From NCBI RefSeq assembly GCF_014205675.1, contig NZ_JACIIX010000008.1:146433-210432 (forward strand): DNA of 64,000 bases, written 5' to 3'. Shown one piece after another: positions 9,468-19,226 of the stretch. Below the pieces are notes generated by a model. That model ran no database searches. It was not told the origin of the DNA and saw only the letters and a program-made list of their open reading frames with translations. Numbering within the stretch: the first letter of the stretch is position 1; each line of letters starts with the position of its first letter. Made by a program: the position numbers and the translations under genes. Source of the DNA: Novispirillum itersonii. GTDB lineage: Bacteria > Pseudomonadota > Alphaproteobacteria > Rhodospirillales > Rhodospirillaceae.

Positions 9468-9500
9468 GAAATTTTAAGTTTGAAATTTTAGGCTTGAAAT
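9468..9500. promoter_or_regulatory. 14-bp direct repeats upstream of the anthranilate operon (candidate operator)
   Basis: GAAATTTTA begins at 9468 and again at 9482, and GAAAT recurs at 9496, giving an exact 14-bp period over two and a half copies in an otherwise GC-rich region. The block lies 95-127 bp before the monooxygenase start and about 115 bp before the divergent hydrolase start. The MarR protein encoded in the operon is the obvious candidate ligand, but this is inference. Confidence 0.5.
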
Positions 9501-9594
9501 AGTTTCCCGGTTGCGGTGTCATCGTTGCAGAACAGATGACTGCCCAGACCCGGCCCGCCGATGGCCGCCGGGCGGGCGAGGAGCGGAGGCACCC

Positions 9595-11889
9595 ATGAAA
9601 GTAGCCTGTCTTGGCGGTGGTCCTGCCGGATTGTACTTCGCCATCAGCATGAAGCTGCGGGACCCCTCGCACGAGATTGTGGTGGTGGAGCGCAACCGCC
9701 CCTACGATACCTTCGGCTGGGGCGTGGTGCTGTCGGACGAAACCCTCGGTCATCTGGAAAAGAATGACCGGCGCAGCGCGGAGATGATCCGCGATGCCTT
9801 CGCCTACTGGGATGATATCGCCGTCCATCACCGTGGGCAGGTGGTGCGCTCCGGCGGGCATGGGTTCTGCGGTATCGGTCGCCGGAAGCTGCTGAATGTT
9901 TTGCAGGACCGCTGCGTCGAGCTGGGGATCGAGCTGCGCTTCGAGACCGAGATCAACGGCGCCGAAGAGTTTGCCGGTTATGATCTGGTGGTGGCCTGCG
10001 ACGGCATCAATTCCAGAATCCGCAGTCAGTACGCCGATGTGTTCAAACCCGATATTGAACAGCGGGCCAACAAGTACATCTGGCTGGGCACCCACCAGAA
10101 GTTTGACGACGCCTTCACCTTCATCTTCGAGGAAACCGAACACGGCTGGGTGTGGGTCCACGCCTATCAGTTTGATCCGGAGACGGCGACCTTCATCGTC
10201 GAATGTTCGGAAGCGACCTGGCGTGGTCTGGGCTTTGATCAGATGGATGGCCCGCAGACCATCGCCGCCTGCGAAAAGCTGTTTGCCAAATACCTCGGCG
10301 GTCACAGCCTGATGTCCAACGCCCGCCACCTGCGCGGCTCGGCATGGCTGAACTTCCAGCGTGTGCTGTGCGAGAAGTGGTCGCATGGCAATGTGGTGCT
10401 GATGGGCGATGCCGCCGCCACCGCCCATTTCTCCATCGGCTCCGGCTCGAAGCTGGCGGTGGAAAGTGCGATTGCGCTGGCCGACTACCTGCATTCCGAA
10501 CCGACCCTTCAGGCAGCGTTTGACCGTTACGAGGCCGACCGCCGGGTTGAGGTGCTGAAGCTGCAAAGCGCGGCCCGCAACTCCACCGAATGGTTCGAGG
10601 ACGTGGAACGCTACCTGCATCTGGATCCGGTGCAGTTCACCTATTCGCTGCTGACCCGGTCGCAGCGCGTCAGCCATGAAAACCTGCGCCTGCGTGATGC
10701 GGCGTGGCTGGAGGGGGCAGAAAAGTGGTTTGAGCAGCAGGCCACCGGCACCGTCCCGGCCACCGCCCGCCCGCCGATGTTCACCCCGCTGACCCTGCGT
10801 GGCGTCACCCTGCCCAACCGCATCGTGGTATCGCCGATGGCGCAGTATTCCGCCACCGATGGCCTGCCGGGTGACTGGCATTTTGTGCATTACACCAGCC
10901 GGGCGCTGGGCGGGGCCGGGCTGGTCACCACGGAAATGACCTGTATTTCCGCCGATGCCCGCATCACGCCGGGATGTACCGGTCTGTATAGCGATGCGCA
11001 GGAAGCCGGATGGGCGCGCATCGTTGACTTCATTCACGCCGAAACCCCGGCCAAGATCGCCATCCAGCTGGGGCATGCCGGGCCGAAGGGATCGACTCAA
11101 CTGGGGTGGGAAACCATGGATGCGCCGCTGGCGGAGGGCAACTGGGGCCTGATTGCCCCGTCAGCCGTGGCGTGGTCGGACGGCAACCAGACCCCCCGCG
11201 CCATGACCCGCAACGATATGGACCGGGTCCGTGATGATTTTGTCGCCGCTGCCCGCCGTGCTGCCCGGGCCGGATTTGATGTGCTGGAACTGCACTACGC
11301 CCACGGCTACCTGATGTCGGCCTTCATCACCCCGCTGACCAACCGGCGGGAGGATGAATATGGCGGGTCGCTGGAAAACCGCATGCGCTTCCCGCTGGAG
11401 GTTTATCATGCGGTGCGGGCGGTGTGGCCGGATGACCGCCCGGTCAGCGTCCGCATCTCCGCCAGTGACTGGGTCGGTGACGACGGGATCCGCCCGGAAG
11501 ACGCGGTGCAGATTGCGGCGATGCTGAAAGAGGCCGGGGTGGATATCGTTGATGTCTCCGCCGGGCAGACCAGCACCAAGGCCCGCCCGGTCTATGGCCG
11601 GATGTTCCAGACCCCCTTCGCCGACCGGGTGCGCAACGAAGCCCGGGTGGCGACCATGGCGGTCGGCAACATCTTCGAACCCGATCATCTGAATTCCATC
11701 CTGATGGCGGGCCGTGCCGACCTGTGCTGTCTGGCCCGCCCGCATCTGGCTGATCCCTACTGGGGCCTGCATGCGGCGGTGAAGCTGGGGTACGAGGCGA
11801 TGCCATGGCCGAAACAGTACCGCTCCGGGCGGGATCAGGCCTACCGGCTGGCGGCGCGCGGGCCGGAACAGATGACCGGAAAGGTGTGA
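9595..11889 (+). CDS. 2-aminobenzoyl-CoA (anthraniloyl-CoA) monooxygenase/reductase, two-domain flavoenzyme
   Basis: A 764-residue fusion. The N-terminal half (about 1-385) is an FAD aromatic-ring monooxygenase with the dinucleotide motif '[10 protein letters not shown]' at residues 7-16, '[12 protein letters not shown]' and '[14 protein letters not shown]'. The C-terminal half (about 390-764) is an Old-Yellow-Enzyme-like FMN reductase with 'SPMAQYSA', '[11 protein letters not shown]' and 'LARPHLADP'. This architecture is known for 2-aminobenzoyl-CoA monooxygenase/reductase and the related salicylyl-CoA 5-hydroxylase. The downstream 2-aminobenzoate-CoA ligase and absence of gentisate genes favour the first, in which the ring is hydroxylated and reduced to an amino-oxocyclohexene-carboxyl-CoA. 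I chose the ATG at 9595, which has GAGGAGCGGAGG upstream and starts directly with the FAD fold. First gene of the operon. Confidence 0.88.
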   Translation: MKVACLGGGPAGLYFAISMKLRDPSHEIVVVERNRPYDTFGWGVVLSDETLGHLEKNDRRSAEMIRDAFAYWDDIAVHHRGQVVRSGGHGFCGIGRRKLLNVLQDRCVELGIELRFETEINGAEEFAGYDLVVACDGINSRIRSQYADVFKPDIEQRANKYIWLGTHQKFDDAFTFIFEETEHGWVWVHAYQFDPETATFIVECSEATWRGLGFDQMDGPQTIAACEKLFAKYLGGHSLMSNARHLRGSAWLNFQRVLCEKWSHGNVVLMGDAAATAHFSIGSGSKLAVESAIALADYLHSEPTLQAAFDRYEADRRVEVLKLQSAARNSTEWFEDVERYLHLDPVQFTYSLLTRSQRVSHENLRLRDAAWLEGAEKWFEQQATGTVPATARPPMFTPLTLRGVTLPNRIVVSPMAQYSATDGLPGDWHFVHYTSRALGGAGLVTTEMTCISADARITPGCTGLYSDAQEAGWARIVDFIHAETPAKIAIQLGHAGPKGSTQLGWETMDAPLAEGNWGLIAPSAVAWSDGNQTPRAMTRNDMDRVRDDFVAAARRAARAGFDVLELHYAHGYLMSAFITPLTNRREDEYGGSLENRMRFPLEVYHAVRAVWPDDRPVSVRISASDWVGDDGIRPEDAVQIAAMLKEAGVDIVDVSAGQTSTKARPVYGRMFQTPFADRVRNEARVATMAVGNIFEPDHLNSILMAGRADLCCLARPHLADPYWGLHAAVKLGYEAMPWPKQYRSGRDQAYRLAARGPEQMTGKV

Positions 11890-11893
11890 TGTG

Positions 11894-12655
11894 ATGACGG
11901 GTCTGGCCGGAAAACATGCGGTGGTGACCGGTGGCGGCACCGGTGTCGGGGCGGCGATTGCCCGGGCGCTGGTGGCGGCCGGGGCCACTGTCACCGTCAC
12001 CGGGCGGCGGGAACAGCCGCTGCGCGCTCTGGCGGCAACCGTTCCCGGCCTCGACTGGGTCAGTGCCGACAGCACCGATGAGGCGGCGGTGGAGGCCCTG
12101 TTTGCCACCGTCCGCCAGCGCCATGGCCGGGCCGATATTGTGGTGGCCAATGCCGGGGCGGCGGAAAGCCGCCCGTTCGGCAAGACCTCGCTGGATCTGT
12201 GGACCCGGATGCTGACCGTCAACCTGACCGGCAGCTTCCTGACCTGCCGCGCCGCCCTGCCGGATATGCAGGCGGCGGGCTGGGGGCGGCTGGTGATGGT
12301 GGCCTCCACTGCCGGGCTGAAGGGCTATCCCTATGTCAGCGCCTATGTCGCCGCCAAACACGGCGTGGTCGGCCTGACCCGGGCGCTGGCGCAGGAAACC
12401 GTGCGCAGCGGTGTCACCGTCAATGCCGTCTGTCCCGGCTTTACCGAAACCCCGCTGCTGGCCGAGGCGGTGCAGACCATTGTCAGAAAAACCGGGCGGA
12501 CCGAGGCGGACGCCCGGGCCGAACTGGCCGCCAGCAACCCGATGGGCCGCTTTGTGCAGCCGGAGGAAGTGGCCGCCACCGTGCTGTGGCTGTGCAGCGA
12601 CGGGGCGGCTGCCGTCACCGGACAGGCGCTGTCGGTGTCAGGAGGCGAGATATGA
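11894..12655 (+). CDS. SDR-family NAD(P)-dependent dehydrogenase
   Basis: A classical short-chain dehydrogenase of 253 residues. It has the cofactor motif 'TGGGTGVG' near residue 12, 'NAG' near 89, the catalytic Ser in 'VASTAG' and the 'YVAAK' active-site pair near 155-159. In this operon it most likely oxidises or reduces a hydroxy- or oxo-acyl-CoA ring intermediate in the beta-oxidation-like steps after ring reduction. GTG at 11891 and ATG at 11894 are both possible starts. The start lies only a few bases behind the monooxygenase stop, and the end overlaps the MarR gene by 4 bp. Confidence 0.9.
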   Translation: MTGLAGKHAVVTGGGTGVGAAIARALVAAGATVTVTGRREQPLRALAATVPGLDWVSADSTDEAAVEALFATVRQRHGRADIVVANAGAAESRPFGKTSLDLWTRMLTVNLTGSFLTCRAALPDMQAAGWGRLVMVASTAGLKGYPYVSAYVAAKHGVVGLTRALAQETVRSGVTVNAVCPGFTETPLLAEAVQTIVRKTGRTEADARAELAASNPMGRFVQPEEVAATVLWLCSDGAAAVTGQALSVSGGEI

Positions 12656-13125
12656 GCCGGATTGAACTGTCCCCCAGCAAGCAGCGCCTGCGCTTGTGGC
12701 TGAAACTGCTGCGCCTGACGCGCGGCGTCGAGGCCGAGCTGCGGGAGCGGCTGCGGGTGAATTACGGGGCGACGCTGCCGCGGTTTGACGTGATGGCCGC
12801 GCTGTTCCGCGCCGACGAGGCCCGGGCCGACCATGGCCTGACCATGACCGAGCTGTCCCGCGCCCTGATGGTGTCCAACGGCAATGTCACCGGCATCATT
12901 GAACGGCTGGTGGAAGACGGGTTCGTCCAGCGCCGCCCCGATGAGACCGACCGCCGCACCACGTTCGTGCAGTTGACCGAGGCCGGGAAAGCCGCCTTTC
13001 AGGACATGGCGAAGGCGCATGAGGGGTGGGTCAATGATCTGCTGTCGCCGCTGGCCCCGGCGGAGGTCGATCACCTGATCGAGGTGCTGAACGCCCACCG
13101 CGCCGCCCGCACCACCCCGGAATAA
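12652..13125 (+). CDS. MarR-family transcriptional regulator
   Basis: A 157-residue winged-helix regulator. The core '[20 protein letters not shown]' is the recognition helix-turn-helix and '[17 protein letters not shown]' is the wing with its typical Asp-x-Arg. MarR proteins of aromatic-CoA operons are commonly repressors released by the CoA thioester, so this is probably the local control protein sensing an aminobenzoyl-CoA-type ligand (inference). The ATG overlaps the SDR stop codon (ATGA), so it is made with the enzymes and would be autoregulated. The AT-rich direct repeats at 9468-9500 are its best candidate binding site. Confidence 0.9.
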   Translation: MSRIELSPSKQRLRLWLKLLRLTRGVEAELRERLRVNYGATLPRFDVMAALFRADEARADHGLTMTELSRALMVSNGNVTGIIERLVEDGFVQRRPDETDRRTTFVQLTEAGKAAFQDMAKAHEGWVNDLLSPLAPAEVDHLIEVLNAHRAARTTPE

Positions 13126-13141
13126 CCAGAGGAATGCCCCG

Positions 13142-13972
13142 ATGAGCCGTGCGACCGATTTCAACCCCGTCACCTATACCCCGGACCATTTCCGCTGGAG
13201 CTTCGGCGACGATGGCGTTGCCGTGGTGATGCTGGACCGTCCGGACCGCAAGAACCCGCTGACCTTTGAGTCCTATGCCGAGCTGCGCGATCTGTTCCGC
13301 ACGCTGGTGTACGCCGATGCGGTCAAGGCGGTGGTGTTTGCCTCCAACGGCGGCAATTTCTGCTCCGGCGGCGATGTGCATGACATCATCGGCCCGCTGC
13401 TGGACCGCGACATGCGTGGCCTGCTGGAATTCACCCGCATGACCGGCGATCTGGTCAAGGCGATCCGGTCATGTCCGCAGCCGGTGATTGCGGCGGTCGA
13501 TGGCATCTGCGTCGGGGCCGGGGCGATGGTGGCGCTGTTTTCTGACCTGCGGATCGGCACACCCCGCGCCAAAACCGCCTTCCTGTTCACCCGGGTCGGT
13601 CTGGCCGGCTGCGACATGGGGGCCTGCGCCATGCTGCCGCGTGTGATCGGGCAGGGCCGGGCGGCGGAACTGCTGTACACCGGGCGGGTGATGACGGCGG
13701 CGGAAGGGGAGCACTGGGGCTTCTTCAACCGCGTGGCCGCCCCTGAAGCCCTGTTGGACGAGGCGCTGGCACTGGCCCGCAGCCTCGCCGCCGGGCCGAA
13801 TTTCGGCCACATGATGACCAAGACCATGCTGAATCAGGAATGGTCGATGACGCTGGATCAGGCGATTGAGGCCGAGGCGCAGGCGCAGGCCATCTGCATG
13901 CAGACCCGTGACTTCGGCCGGGCCTATGAAGCCTTCGTCGCCAAACAGCAGCCGGTGTTCAAGGGGGACTGA
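13142..13972 (+). CDS. enoyl-CoA hydratase family protein
   Basis: A 276-residue crotonase-superfamily enzyme with '[15 protein letters not shown]' at the N-terminus, the oxyanion segments '[11 protein letters not shown]' and '[19 protein letters not shown]', and '[20 protein letters not shown]' where the superfamily places catalytic acids. Here Cys/Asp and Met/Gly occupy positions where classical hydratases have Glu, suggesting a specialised activity such as hydration or hydrolytic ring opening of the cyclic CoA intermediate. It lies between the MarR and acyl-CoA dehydrogenase genes, 16 bp after the former and 5 bp before the latter. It is not a close paralogue of the hydratase at 3591. Confidence 0.87.
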   Translation: MSRATDFNPVTYTPDHFRWSFGDDGVAVVMLDRPDRKNPLTFESYAELRDLFRTLVYADAVKAVVFASNGGNFCSGGDVHDIIGPLLDRDMRGLLEFTRMTGDLVKAIRSCPQPVIAAVDGICVGAGAMVALFSDLRIGTPRAKTAFLFTRVGLAGCDMGACAMLPRVIGQGRAAELLYTGRVMTAAEGEHWGFFNRVAAPEALLDEALALARSLAAGPNFGHMMTKTMLNQEWSMTLDQAIEAEAQAQAICMQTRDFGRAYEAFVAKQQPVFKGD

Positions 13973-13977
13973 CCGCC

Positions 13978-15135
13978 ATGGCCGATACCACATTCCTGCA
14001 CTGGCCGTTTTTCGAGGACCGCCACCGCACGCTGGCGGCGGAGCTGGACCGCTGGGCGGCGGACCATCTGGCGGCGGTGGACCACAGCGATACCGACACC
14101 GCCTGCCGGGATCTGGTGCGGCGGCTGGGTCAGGATGGCTGGCTGCTGCACTCTGCGCCCGATCCGCAAGCTGAAGGGGCGCGGCTGGATGTCCGCACCC
14201 TGTGCCTGATCCGCGAAACGCTGGGCCGTCACGATGCGCTGGCGGATTTCGCCTTTGCCATGCAGGGGCTGGGGGCGGGGCCGGTTTCCCTGTTCGGCAC
14301 CCCGGAACAGCGCCGCCGCTGGCTGCCGCTGACCCGGACCGGCAAGGCGATTTCCGCCTTCGCCCTGACCGAGCCGAAATCAGGGTCTGACGTTGCCACT
14401 ATGGAGATGGCAGCGGTGCGTGATGGCGACAGCTACGTGCTGAACGGGGAAAAGACATGGATCTCCAACGGGGGTATCGCCGACGTCTATGTGGTGTTCG
14501 CCCGCACCGGGGCGGCTGCCGACGGGGCGAAAGGGCTGTCGGCCTTCATCGTGCCCGCCGATACGCCGGGCCTGACGGTGGCGGAGCGGTTGCAGACCAT
14601 CTCGCCGCATCCTTTAGCCCGGCTGGCCTTCACTGACTGCCGGATCCCGGCGTCGTCCCTGCTGGGGGCGGAAGGGCAGGGCTTCAAAATCGCCATGGCA
14701 ACGCTGGATGTGTTCCGCTCCACCGTCGGAGCGGCGGCGCTGGGCTTTGCCCGCCGGGCGCTGGACGAAAGCCTGTCGCGGGCCAGCCAGCGCCACCTGT
14801 TCGGCAATCCGCTGGCCGACCTGCAACTGGTGCAGGGCATGCTGGCAGAGATGGCGCTGGCCGTCGATGCGGCGGCGCTGCTGGTTTACCGCGCCGCCTG
14901 GACCAAGGACAGCGGTGCCCCCCGGGTGACGCGCGAGGCGGCGATGGCCAAGCTCTACGCCACCGAAGCGGCACAGGAGGTGATCGACAAGGCGGTGCAG
15001 ATCCACGGCGGCGACGGCGTGCGCTCCGGCCATCCGGTGGAAAAGCTGTACCGAGAGATCCGCGCCCTGCGCATCTACGAAGGGGCATCGGAAGTGCAGA
15101 AAGTGGTGATTGCCCGGCAGGCCCTGATGGGCTGA
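13978..15135 (+). CDS. acyl-CoA dehydrogenase
   Basis: A 385-residue FAD acyl-CoA dehydrogenase that would introduce a C=C bond next to a CoA thioester and pass electrons to ETF. Features: '[19 protein letters not shown]' (flavin and substrate loop, about 125-143), '[20 protein letters not shown]', and the C-terminal '[29 protein letters not shown]'. That last stretch includes the YEG segment where short- and medium-chain members keep the catalytic glutamate. In the operon it would act on the alicyclic CoA ester formed from 2-aminobenzoyl-CoA. The start is 5 bp after the hydratase stop. Confidence 0.92.
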   Translation: MADTTFLHWPFFEDRHRTLAAELDRWAADHLAAVDHSDTDTACRDLVRRLGQDGWLLHSAPDPQAEGARLDVRTLCLIRETLGRHDALADFAFAMQGLGAGPVSLFGTPEQRRRWLPLTRTGKAISAFALTEPKSGSDVATMEMAAVRDGDSYVLNGEKTWISNGGIADVYVVFARTGAAADGAKGLSAFIVPADTPGLTVAERLQTISPHPLARLAFTDCRIPASSLLGAEGQGFKIAMATLDVFRSTVGAAALGFARRALDESLSRASQRHLFGNPLADLQLVQGMLAEMALAVDAAALLVYRAAWTKDSGAPRVTREAAMAKLYATEAAQEVIDKAVQIHGGDGVRSGHPVEKLYREIRALRIYEGASEVQKVVIARQALMG

Positions 15136-15284
15136 TCCGGGCAGGGCGTTTGCTGAAAACCGGGACCGACCAAAAAATCAACCGGCCCGGAACAAGAGTC
15201 AGGTCAGAAGCGGGAAAAACGGGCGGAACCGTCCAAAAAAACAAAAACGATGATGAACAGAGGCTTGACCATAAGGAGGCGGAC

Positions 15285-16922
15285 ATGCTGGGTCCCACCG
15301 CGCATGTCGATACCTTTACCCGGGACAATCTGCCGCCGCTGGAACGCTGGCCGCAGCTTGATCTGAGCCGGGAAGCGTATCAGTACCCGGAGTATCTGAA
15401 TGCCGGGGTCGAACTGACCGACCGGCTGGTGGAACAGGGCTTCGGCGACCGGATTGCCCTGAAGAGTGATACTGAGGCCATTTCCTACCGTGACCTGTCG
15501 GCGCTGACCAACCGCATCGCGCAGGTGCTGGTGGAAGACCTGAAGGTGGTGCCGGGTGAGCGGGTGCTGATCCGCTCCGCCAACAATCCCCGGATGGTTG
15601 CCTGCTGGCTGGCGGTGATGAAGGCCGGAGCGGTGGCGGTCAACACCATGCCGCTGCTGCGGGCGGTGGAGCTGACCAAGGTGGTGGACAAGGCGGAAAT
15701 CCGCGTTGCGCTGTGCGACCGCCGTCTGGAAGAGGAAATGCACCTCTGCGCCGCTGCCAGCCCGTTCCTGAAAAAAGTGGTGTACTTCGACGGGACCGGC
15801 ACCGGCGCGGATGATCTGGAACGGCGGCTGGCCGGGAAGGATCCGGCTTTTGCCCCGGTGCGGACCGGGCGCGATGATGTGGCGCTGCTGGGCTTTACCT
15901 CCGGCACCACCGGGGCCCCGAAGGCCACCATGCACTTCCACCGCGACATCCTGATCATTGCCGACGGCTATGCGCAGGAAGTGTTGAATCCGCAGCCGGA
16001 GGACGTGTTCATCGGCTCCCCGCCGCTGGCCTTTACCTTCGGGCTGGGCGGTCTCGTGGTATTTCCGCTGCGCTTCGGGGCCACGGCCTGTCTGGTGGAG
16101 GATGCCCGCCCGGCCAGCCTGCTGGCGTCGATCCAGCGGCATCAGGCGACACTGGTGTTCACCGCCCCCACCGCCTACCGGGTCATTCTCGCCACCCTGC
16201 AACAGCAGGGCAGCACCGATGCCGTGGCCAGCCTGCGGGCGGCGGTGTCGGCGGGGGAAACCCTGCCGCCGTCCATCTGCCAGATGTGGATGGAACGCAC
16301 CGGCAAGCCGATCCTCGACGGGATCGGGGCGACGGAAATGCTGCACATTTTTATCTCCAACCGCTTCGGCGAAATCCGCCCCGGCTCCACCGGGCGGGCG
16401 GTGCCGGGCTATACGGCGATGATCGTCGATGATGCCATGACCCCGCTGCCGCCGGGATCGGTCGGCAAACTGGCGGTGCGCGGGCCGACCGGCTGCCGCT
16501 ACATGGCTGATGACCGGCAGGGCACCTACGTGCGCGATGGCTGGAACCTGACCGGCGACGCCTTCCGCATGGATGAGGACGGCTACTTCTGGTTTGCCGC
16601 CCGCACCGACGACATGATCGTGTCAGCCGGGTACAACATCGCCGGGCCGGAGGTGGAAGACGCCCTGCTGACCCATCCTGATGTCGCCGAATGTGCGGTG
16701 ATCGGGGTGGAGGATGAGGACCGAGGCCAGATCGTACAGGCCCATGTGGTGCTGAAAGATGGGACCGGGGCCGGACCGGAGAAGGTGAGGGAGTTGCAGG
16801 ATTATGTGAAAAGCCGGATCGCGCCGTACAAATACCCGCGATCCATCGTTTTCACCGATGCCCTGCCGAAAACCGCCACCGGCAAGATCCAGCGCTTCCG
16901 CCTGCGCGATGCAGCAGCCTGA
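15285..16922 (+). CDS. 2-aminobenzoate-CoA ligase (benzoate-CoA ligase family)
   Basis: An ATP-dependent ligase forming aryl-CoA and AMP; 545 residues. The N-terminus 'TAHVDTFTRDNLPP' followed by a WP pair is characteristic of the 2-aminobenzoate-CoA ligase branch. The AMP-binding P-loop 'LLGFTSGTTGAPKATMH' is near residue 205, 'GIGATEMLHIFIS' is motif A5, and 'KTATGKIQRF' near the C-terminus holds the catalytic lysine. It activates anthranilate for the monooxygenase at the head of the operon. The start has AAGGAGG at optimal spacing; the frame extends 45 codons upstream but lacks family similarity. A 149-bp gap before it could hold an internal promoter. Confidence 0.9.
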   Translation: MLGPTAHVDTFTRDNLPPLERWPQLDLSREAYQYPEYLNAGVELTDRLVEQGFGDRIALKSDTEAISYRDLSALTNRIAQVLVEDLKVVPGERVLIRSANNPRMVACWLAVMKAGAVAVNTMPLLRAVELTKVVDKAEIRVALCDRRLEEEMHLCAAASPFLKKVVYFDGTGTGADDLERRLAGKDPAFAPVRTGRDDVALLGFTSGTTGAPKATMHFHRDILIIADGYAQEVLNPQPEDVFIGSPPLAFTFGLGGLVVFPLRFGATACLVEDARPASLLASIQRHQATLVFTAPTAYRVILATLQQQGSTDAVASLRAAVSAGETLPPSICQMWMERTGKPILDGIGATEMLHIFISNRFGEIRPGSTGRAVPGYTAMIVDDAMTPLPPGSVGKLAVRGPTGCRYMADDRQGTYVRDGWNLTGDAFRMDEDGYFWFAARTDDMIVSAGYNIAGPEVEDALLTHPDVAECAVIGVEDEDRGQIVQAHVVLKDGTGAGPEKVRELQDYVKSRIAPYKYPRSIVFTDALPKTATGKIQRFRLRDAAA

Positions 16923-17040
16923 TCAATCCTGTACTTTCTAAAAAAAGTGTTCTCGTTTCAGGATGATGCACGCCAATAATGGCAGCGACGCCGCGCCACG
17001 GAAACAAATCGGTGGGCGGCGAAACAGGGAGAACAAAACC

Positions 17041-18204
17041 ATGACCTTGCGGAAGATCCTTCTGGGGGCGGCGGCCGCCACCACGCTGGCGCTGGTGTCC
17101 GGGGCTGCCTCGGCGGAAGGGACCAAGATCGGCATGATCACCACCCTGTCCGGCAGCGGTGCCGGTCTGGGGATTGATGTGCGCGACGGCTTTATGCTGG
17201 CGGTCAAGCAGGGCGGCGGCAAGCTGGGAGGCAAAGCCGTCGACGTGCTGATCGAGGATGATGCGCAGGCCCCGGATAAGGCCAAGCAGATCGCCGAAAA
17301 GTTTGTGAAGAAGGACGAGGTCAAGGTGATGACCGGCATCATCTGGTCCAACCTTGCCCTTGCCGTGGTGCCGGGAGTCCTGAAGGACGGCGTCACCTAT
17401 ATTTCCACCAATGCCGGCCCCAGCCAGCTGGCCGGGGAAAAGTGTGATCCCGGCTACTTCAACGTGGCATGGCAGAACGACAACCTGCATGAAGGCACCG
17501 GCAAATACGTGAACGATGCCGGATTCAAGAATGTCTTCCTGCTGGCCCCCAACTATCCGGCGGGCAAGGATGCCATTGCCGGCTTCCAGCGTTACTACAA
17601 GGGCGGGGTGGCCGGGTCGCTGTTCACCAAGGTCGGCCAGACCGATTATGCTGCCGAAATCGCCGCCATCCGCGATGCCAAGCCGGATGCGGTCTACTTC
17701 TTCCTGCCCGGTGGCATGGGCATCGCCTTCATGAAGCAGCTTCAGCAGGCGGGCCTGAAGGTGCCGGTGTTCGGTCCGGCATTCTCCTTCGATCAGGATG
17801 TGCTGCCCGCCATCGGCGATGCGGCGCTGGGCGTCAAGAATGCCTCCCAGTGGTCGAAGGATCTGGACAACCCGGCCAACAAGGCCTTCGTCGCCGCCTT
17901 CCAGAAGGAATATGGCCGTCTGCCGTCGCTGTATGCCTCGCAGGGGTATGATGCGGCGCACCTGATCGGCTCTGCCCTGAAGAGCACGGACCCGAAGGAT
18001 GCCAAGGCGTTCCAGGCGGCGGTGAAGAAGGCGGACTTTGCTTCGGTGCGCGGGGCCTTCGTCTTCGGGCCGAACAACCACCCGGTGCAGGACATTTACG
18101 TCCGCGAAGTGGTGAAGGAAGGCGACGTGCTGACCAACAAGGTCATCGGTGTCGCCTTCCGTAACCATCAGGATGCCTATGTCGACCTCTGCAAGATGCA
18201 GTAA
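17041..18204 (+). CDS. branched-chain-type ABC transporter substrate-binding protein, probably for an aromatic acid
   Basis: A periplasmic Leu/Ile/Val-type receptor of 387 residues with a Sec signal peptide (basic start, Ala/Leu core, 'SAASA-EG' cleavage near residue 24). The mature part begins 'TKIGMITTLSGSGAGLGID', a typical LivJ-family lobe, followed by 'DDAQAPDKAKQIAEKFV' and 'APNYPAGKDAIAGFQRYY'. This subgroup often binds aromatic acids; anthranilate or a related acid is inferred from the operon. I started at the ATG at 17041, just before the signal peptide. A strong hairpin separates it from the permease genes. Confidence 0.88.
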   Translation: MTLRKILLGAAAATTLALVSGAASAEGTKIGMITTLSGSGAGLGIDVRDGFMLAVKQGGGKLGGKAVDVLIEDDAQAPDKAKQIAEKFVKKDEVKVMTGIIWSNLALAVVPGVLKDGVTYISTNAGPSQLAGEKCDPGYFNVAWQNDNLHEGTGKYVNDAGFKNVFLLAPNYPAGKDAIAGFQRYYKGGVAGSLFTKVGQTDYAAEIAAIRDAKPDAVYFFLPGGMGIAFMKQLQQAGLKVPVFGPAFSFDQDVLPAIGDAALGVKNASQWSKDLDNPANKAFVAAFQKEYGRLPSLYASQGYDAAHLIGSALKSTDPKDAKAFQAAVKKADFASVRGAFVFGPNNHPVQDIYVREVVKEGDVLTNKVIGVAFRNHQDAYVDLCKMQ

Positions 18205-18227
18205 GGCCGCCCTCGGGCTTCCGGGCT

Positions 18228-18266
18228 GATCCCGGCGGCGGGGCACCGCGCCCCGCCTCCGGGATC
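18228..18266 (+). terminator. intra-operon hairpin between binding-protein and permease genes
   Basis: A 17-bp stem with one mismatch: GATCCCGG (18228-18235), C, GGCGGGGC (18237-18244), a 5-nt loop, then the complements at 18250-18257 and 18259-18266. It follows the binding-protein stop by 24 bp and has no T-run, suggesting mRNA stabilisation of the upstream gene rather than full termination. Confidence 0.65.
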
Positions 18267-18305
18267 CCCCACCCGTTTTCCTTCCAGACAACCGGGGATA
18301 CCGAC

Positions 18306-19226
18306 ATGTCAGCTGCGTTCCTGCTGGAGCAGCTTCTCAATGGTGTTCAGTTCGGGGTCATGCTGTTCCTGATGTCAGCCGGGCTGACACTGGTGTTCGG
18401 CGTGATGGGGCTGATCAATCTGGCGCACGGCTCGCTGTATATGGTCGGGGCCTTTGTCTGCGCATGGGTGGCCGGGGCGACCGGATCGTTCTGGCTGGGT
18501 CTGCCCGCCGGGCTGATTGCCGCCGCCGCCGCCGGGGCCGCCGTGGAAGTGCTGGTGATGCGCCGCCTGTATGACCGCGATCACCTTGATCAGGTGCTGG
18601 CAACCTTCAGCCTGATCCTGATCTTCTCCGAAGGCACCCGCTGGATCTTTGGCAACCAGCCGCTGTACCTGAACATTCCGCCGCTGCTGTCCGGGGTGAT
18701 CCCGCTGCCCGGCGACGGGGGCTATCCGCTGTACCGGGTGGCGATCATCGCCGTCGGCATTGTGGTGGCGATCGGGCTGTACCTGCTGATTTCCCGCACC
18801 CGGCTGGGCATGCAGATCCGCGCCGGGGAAGCCGACCGCGAGATGATCGGCGCGCTGGGGGTGGATATCAAGACCCTCTACACCGTGGTGTTCGCGCTGG
18901 GGGCGATGCTGGCCGGGGCCGCCGGGGCGCTGGTCGGGGCGTTGCAGTCGGTGCAGGTGGGGATGGGGGAATCCGTCCTGATCCTTGCCTTCGTCGTGAT
19001 TGTCATCGGCGGGATCGGCTCCATCAAGGGGGCGCTGGTGGCGGCGCTGCTGGTCGGGTTGGTCGATACGCTGGGGCGGGCCTTCCTGCCGCGCCTGCTG
19101 ACGCTGGTGATGCCGGCGTCGGATGCGGGCACCACCGGATCGGCGCTGGCGTCGATGGCGATCTATCTGGTTATGGCGGCCATTCTGGCATGGCGGCCCA
19201 AGGGACTGTTTCCGGCCCATGGATAA
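18306..19226 (+). CDS. branched-chain-type ABC transporter permease (LivH-like)
   Basis: A 306-residue inner-membrane protein with about eight hydrophobic helices. Typical LivH segments are 'LTLVFGVMGLINLAHGSLYM' near the N-terminus, 'GMQIRAGEADREMIGALGVD' (the coupling loop to the ATPase) and 'VIVIGGIGSIKGALVAALLV' near the C-terminus. It pairs with the next gene to form the membrane channel. The stop lies 8 bp inside the next gene, indicating translational coupling. Confidence 0.92.
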   Translation: MSAAFLLEQLLNGVQFGVMLFLMSAGLTLVFGVMGLINLAHGSLYMVGAFVCAWVAGATGSFWLGLPAGLIAAAAAGAAVEVLVMRRLYDRDHLDQVLATFSLILIFSEGTRWIFGNQPLYLNIPPLLSGVIPLPGDGGYPLYRVAIIAVGIVVAIGLYLLISRTRLGMQIRAGEADREMIGALGVDIKTLYTVVFALGAMLAGAAGALVGALQSVQVGMGESVLILAFVVIVIGGIGSIKGALVAALLVGLVDTLGRAFLPRLLTLVMPASDAGTTGSALASMAIYLVMAAILAWRPKGLFPAHG

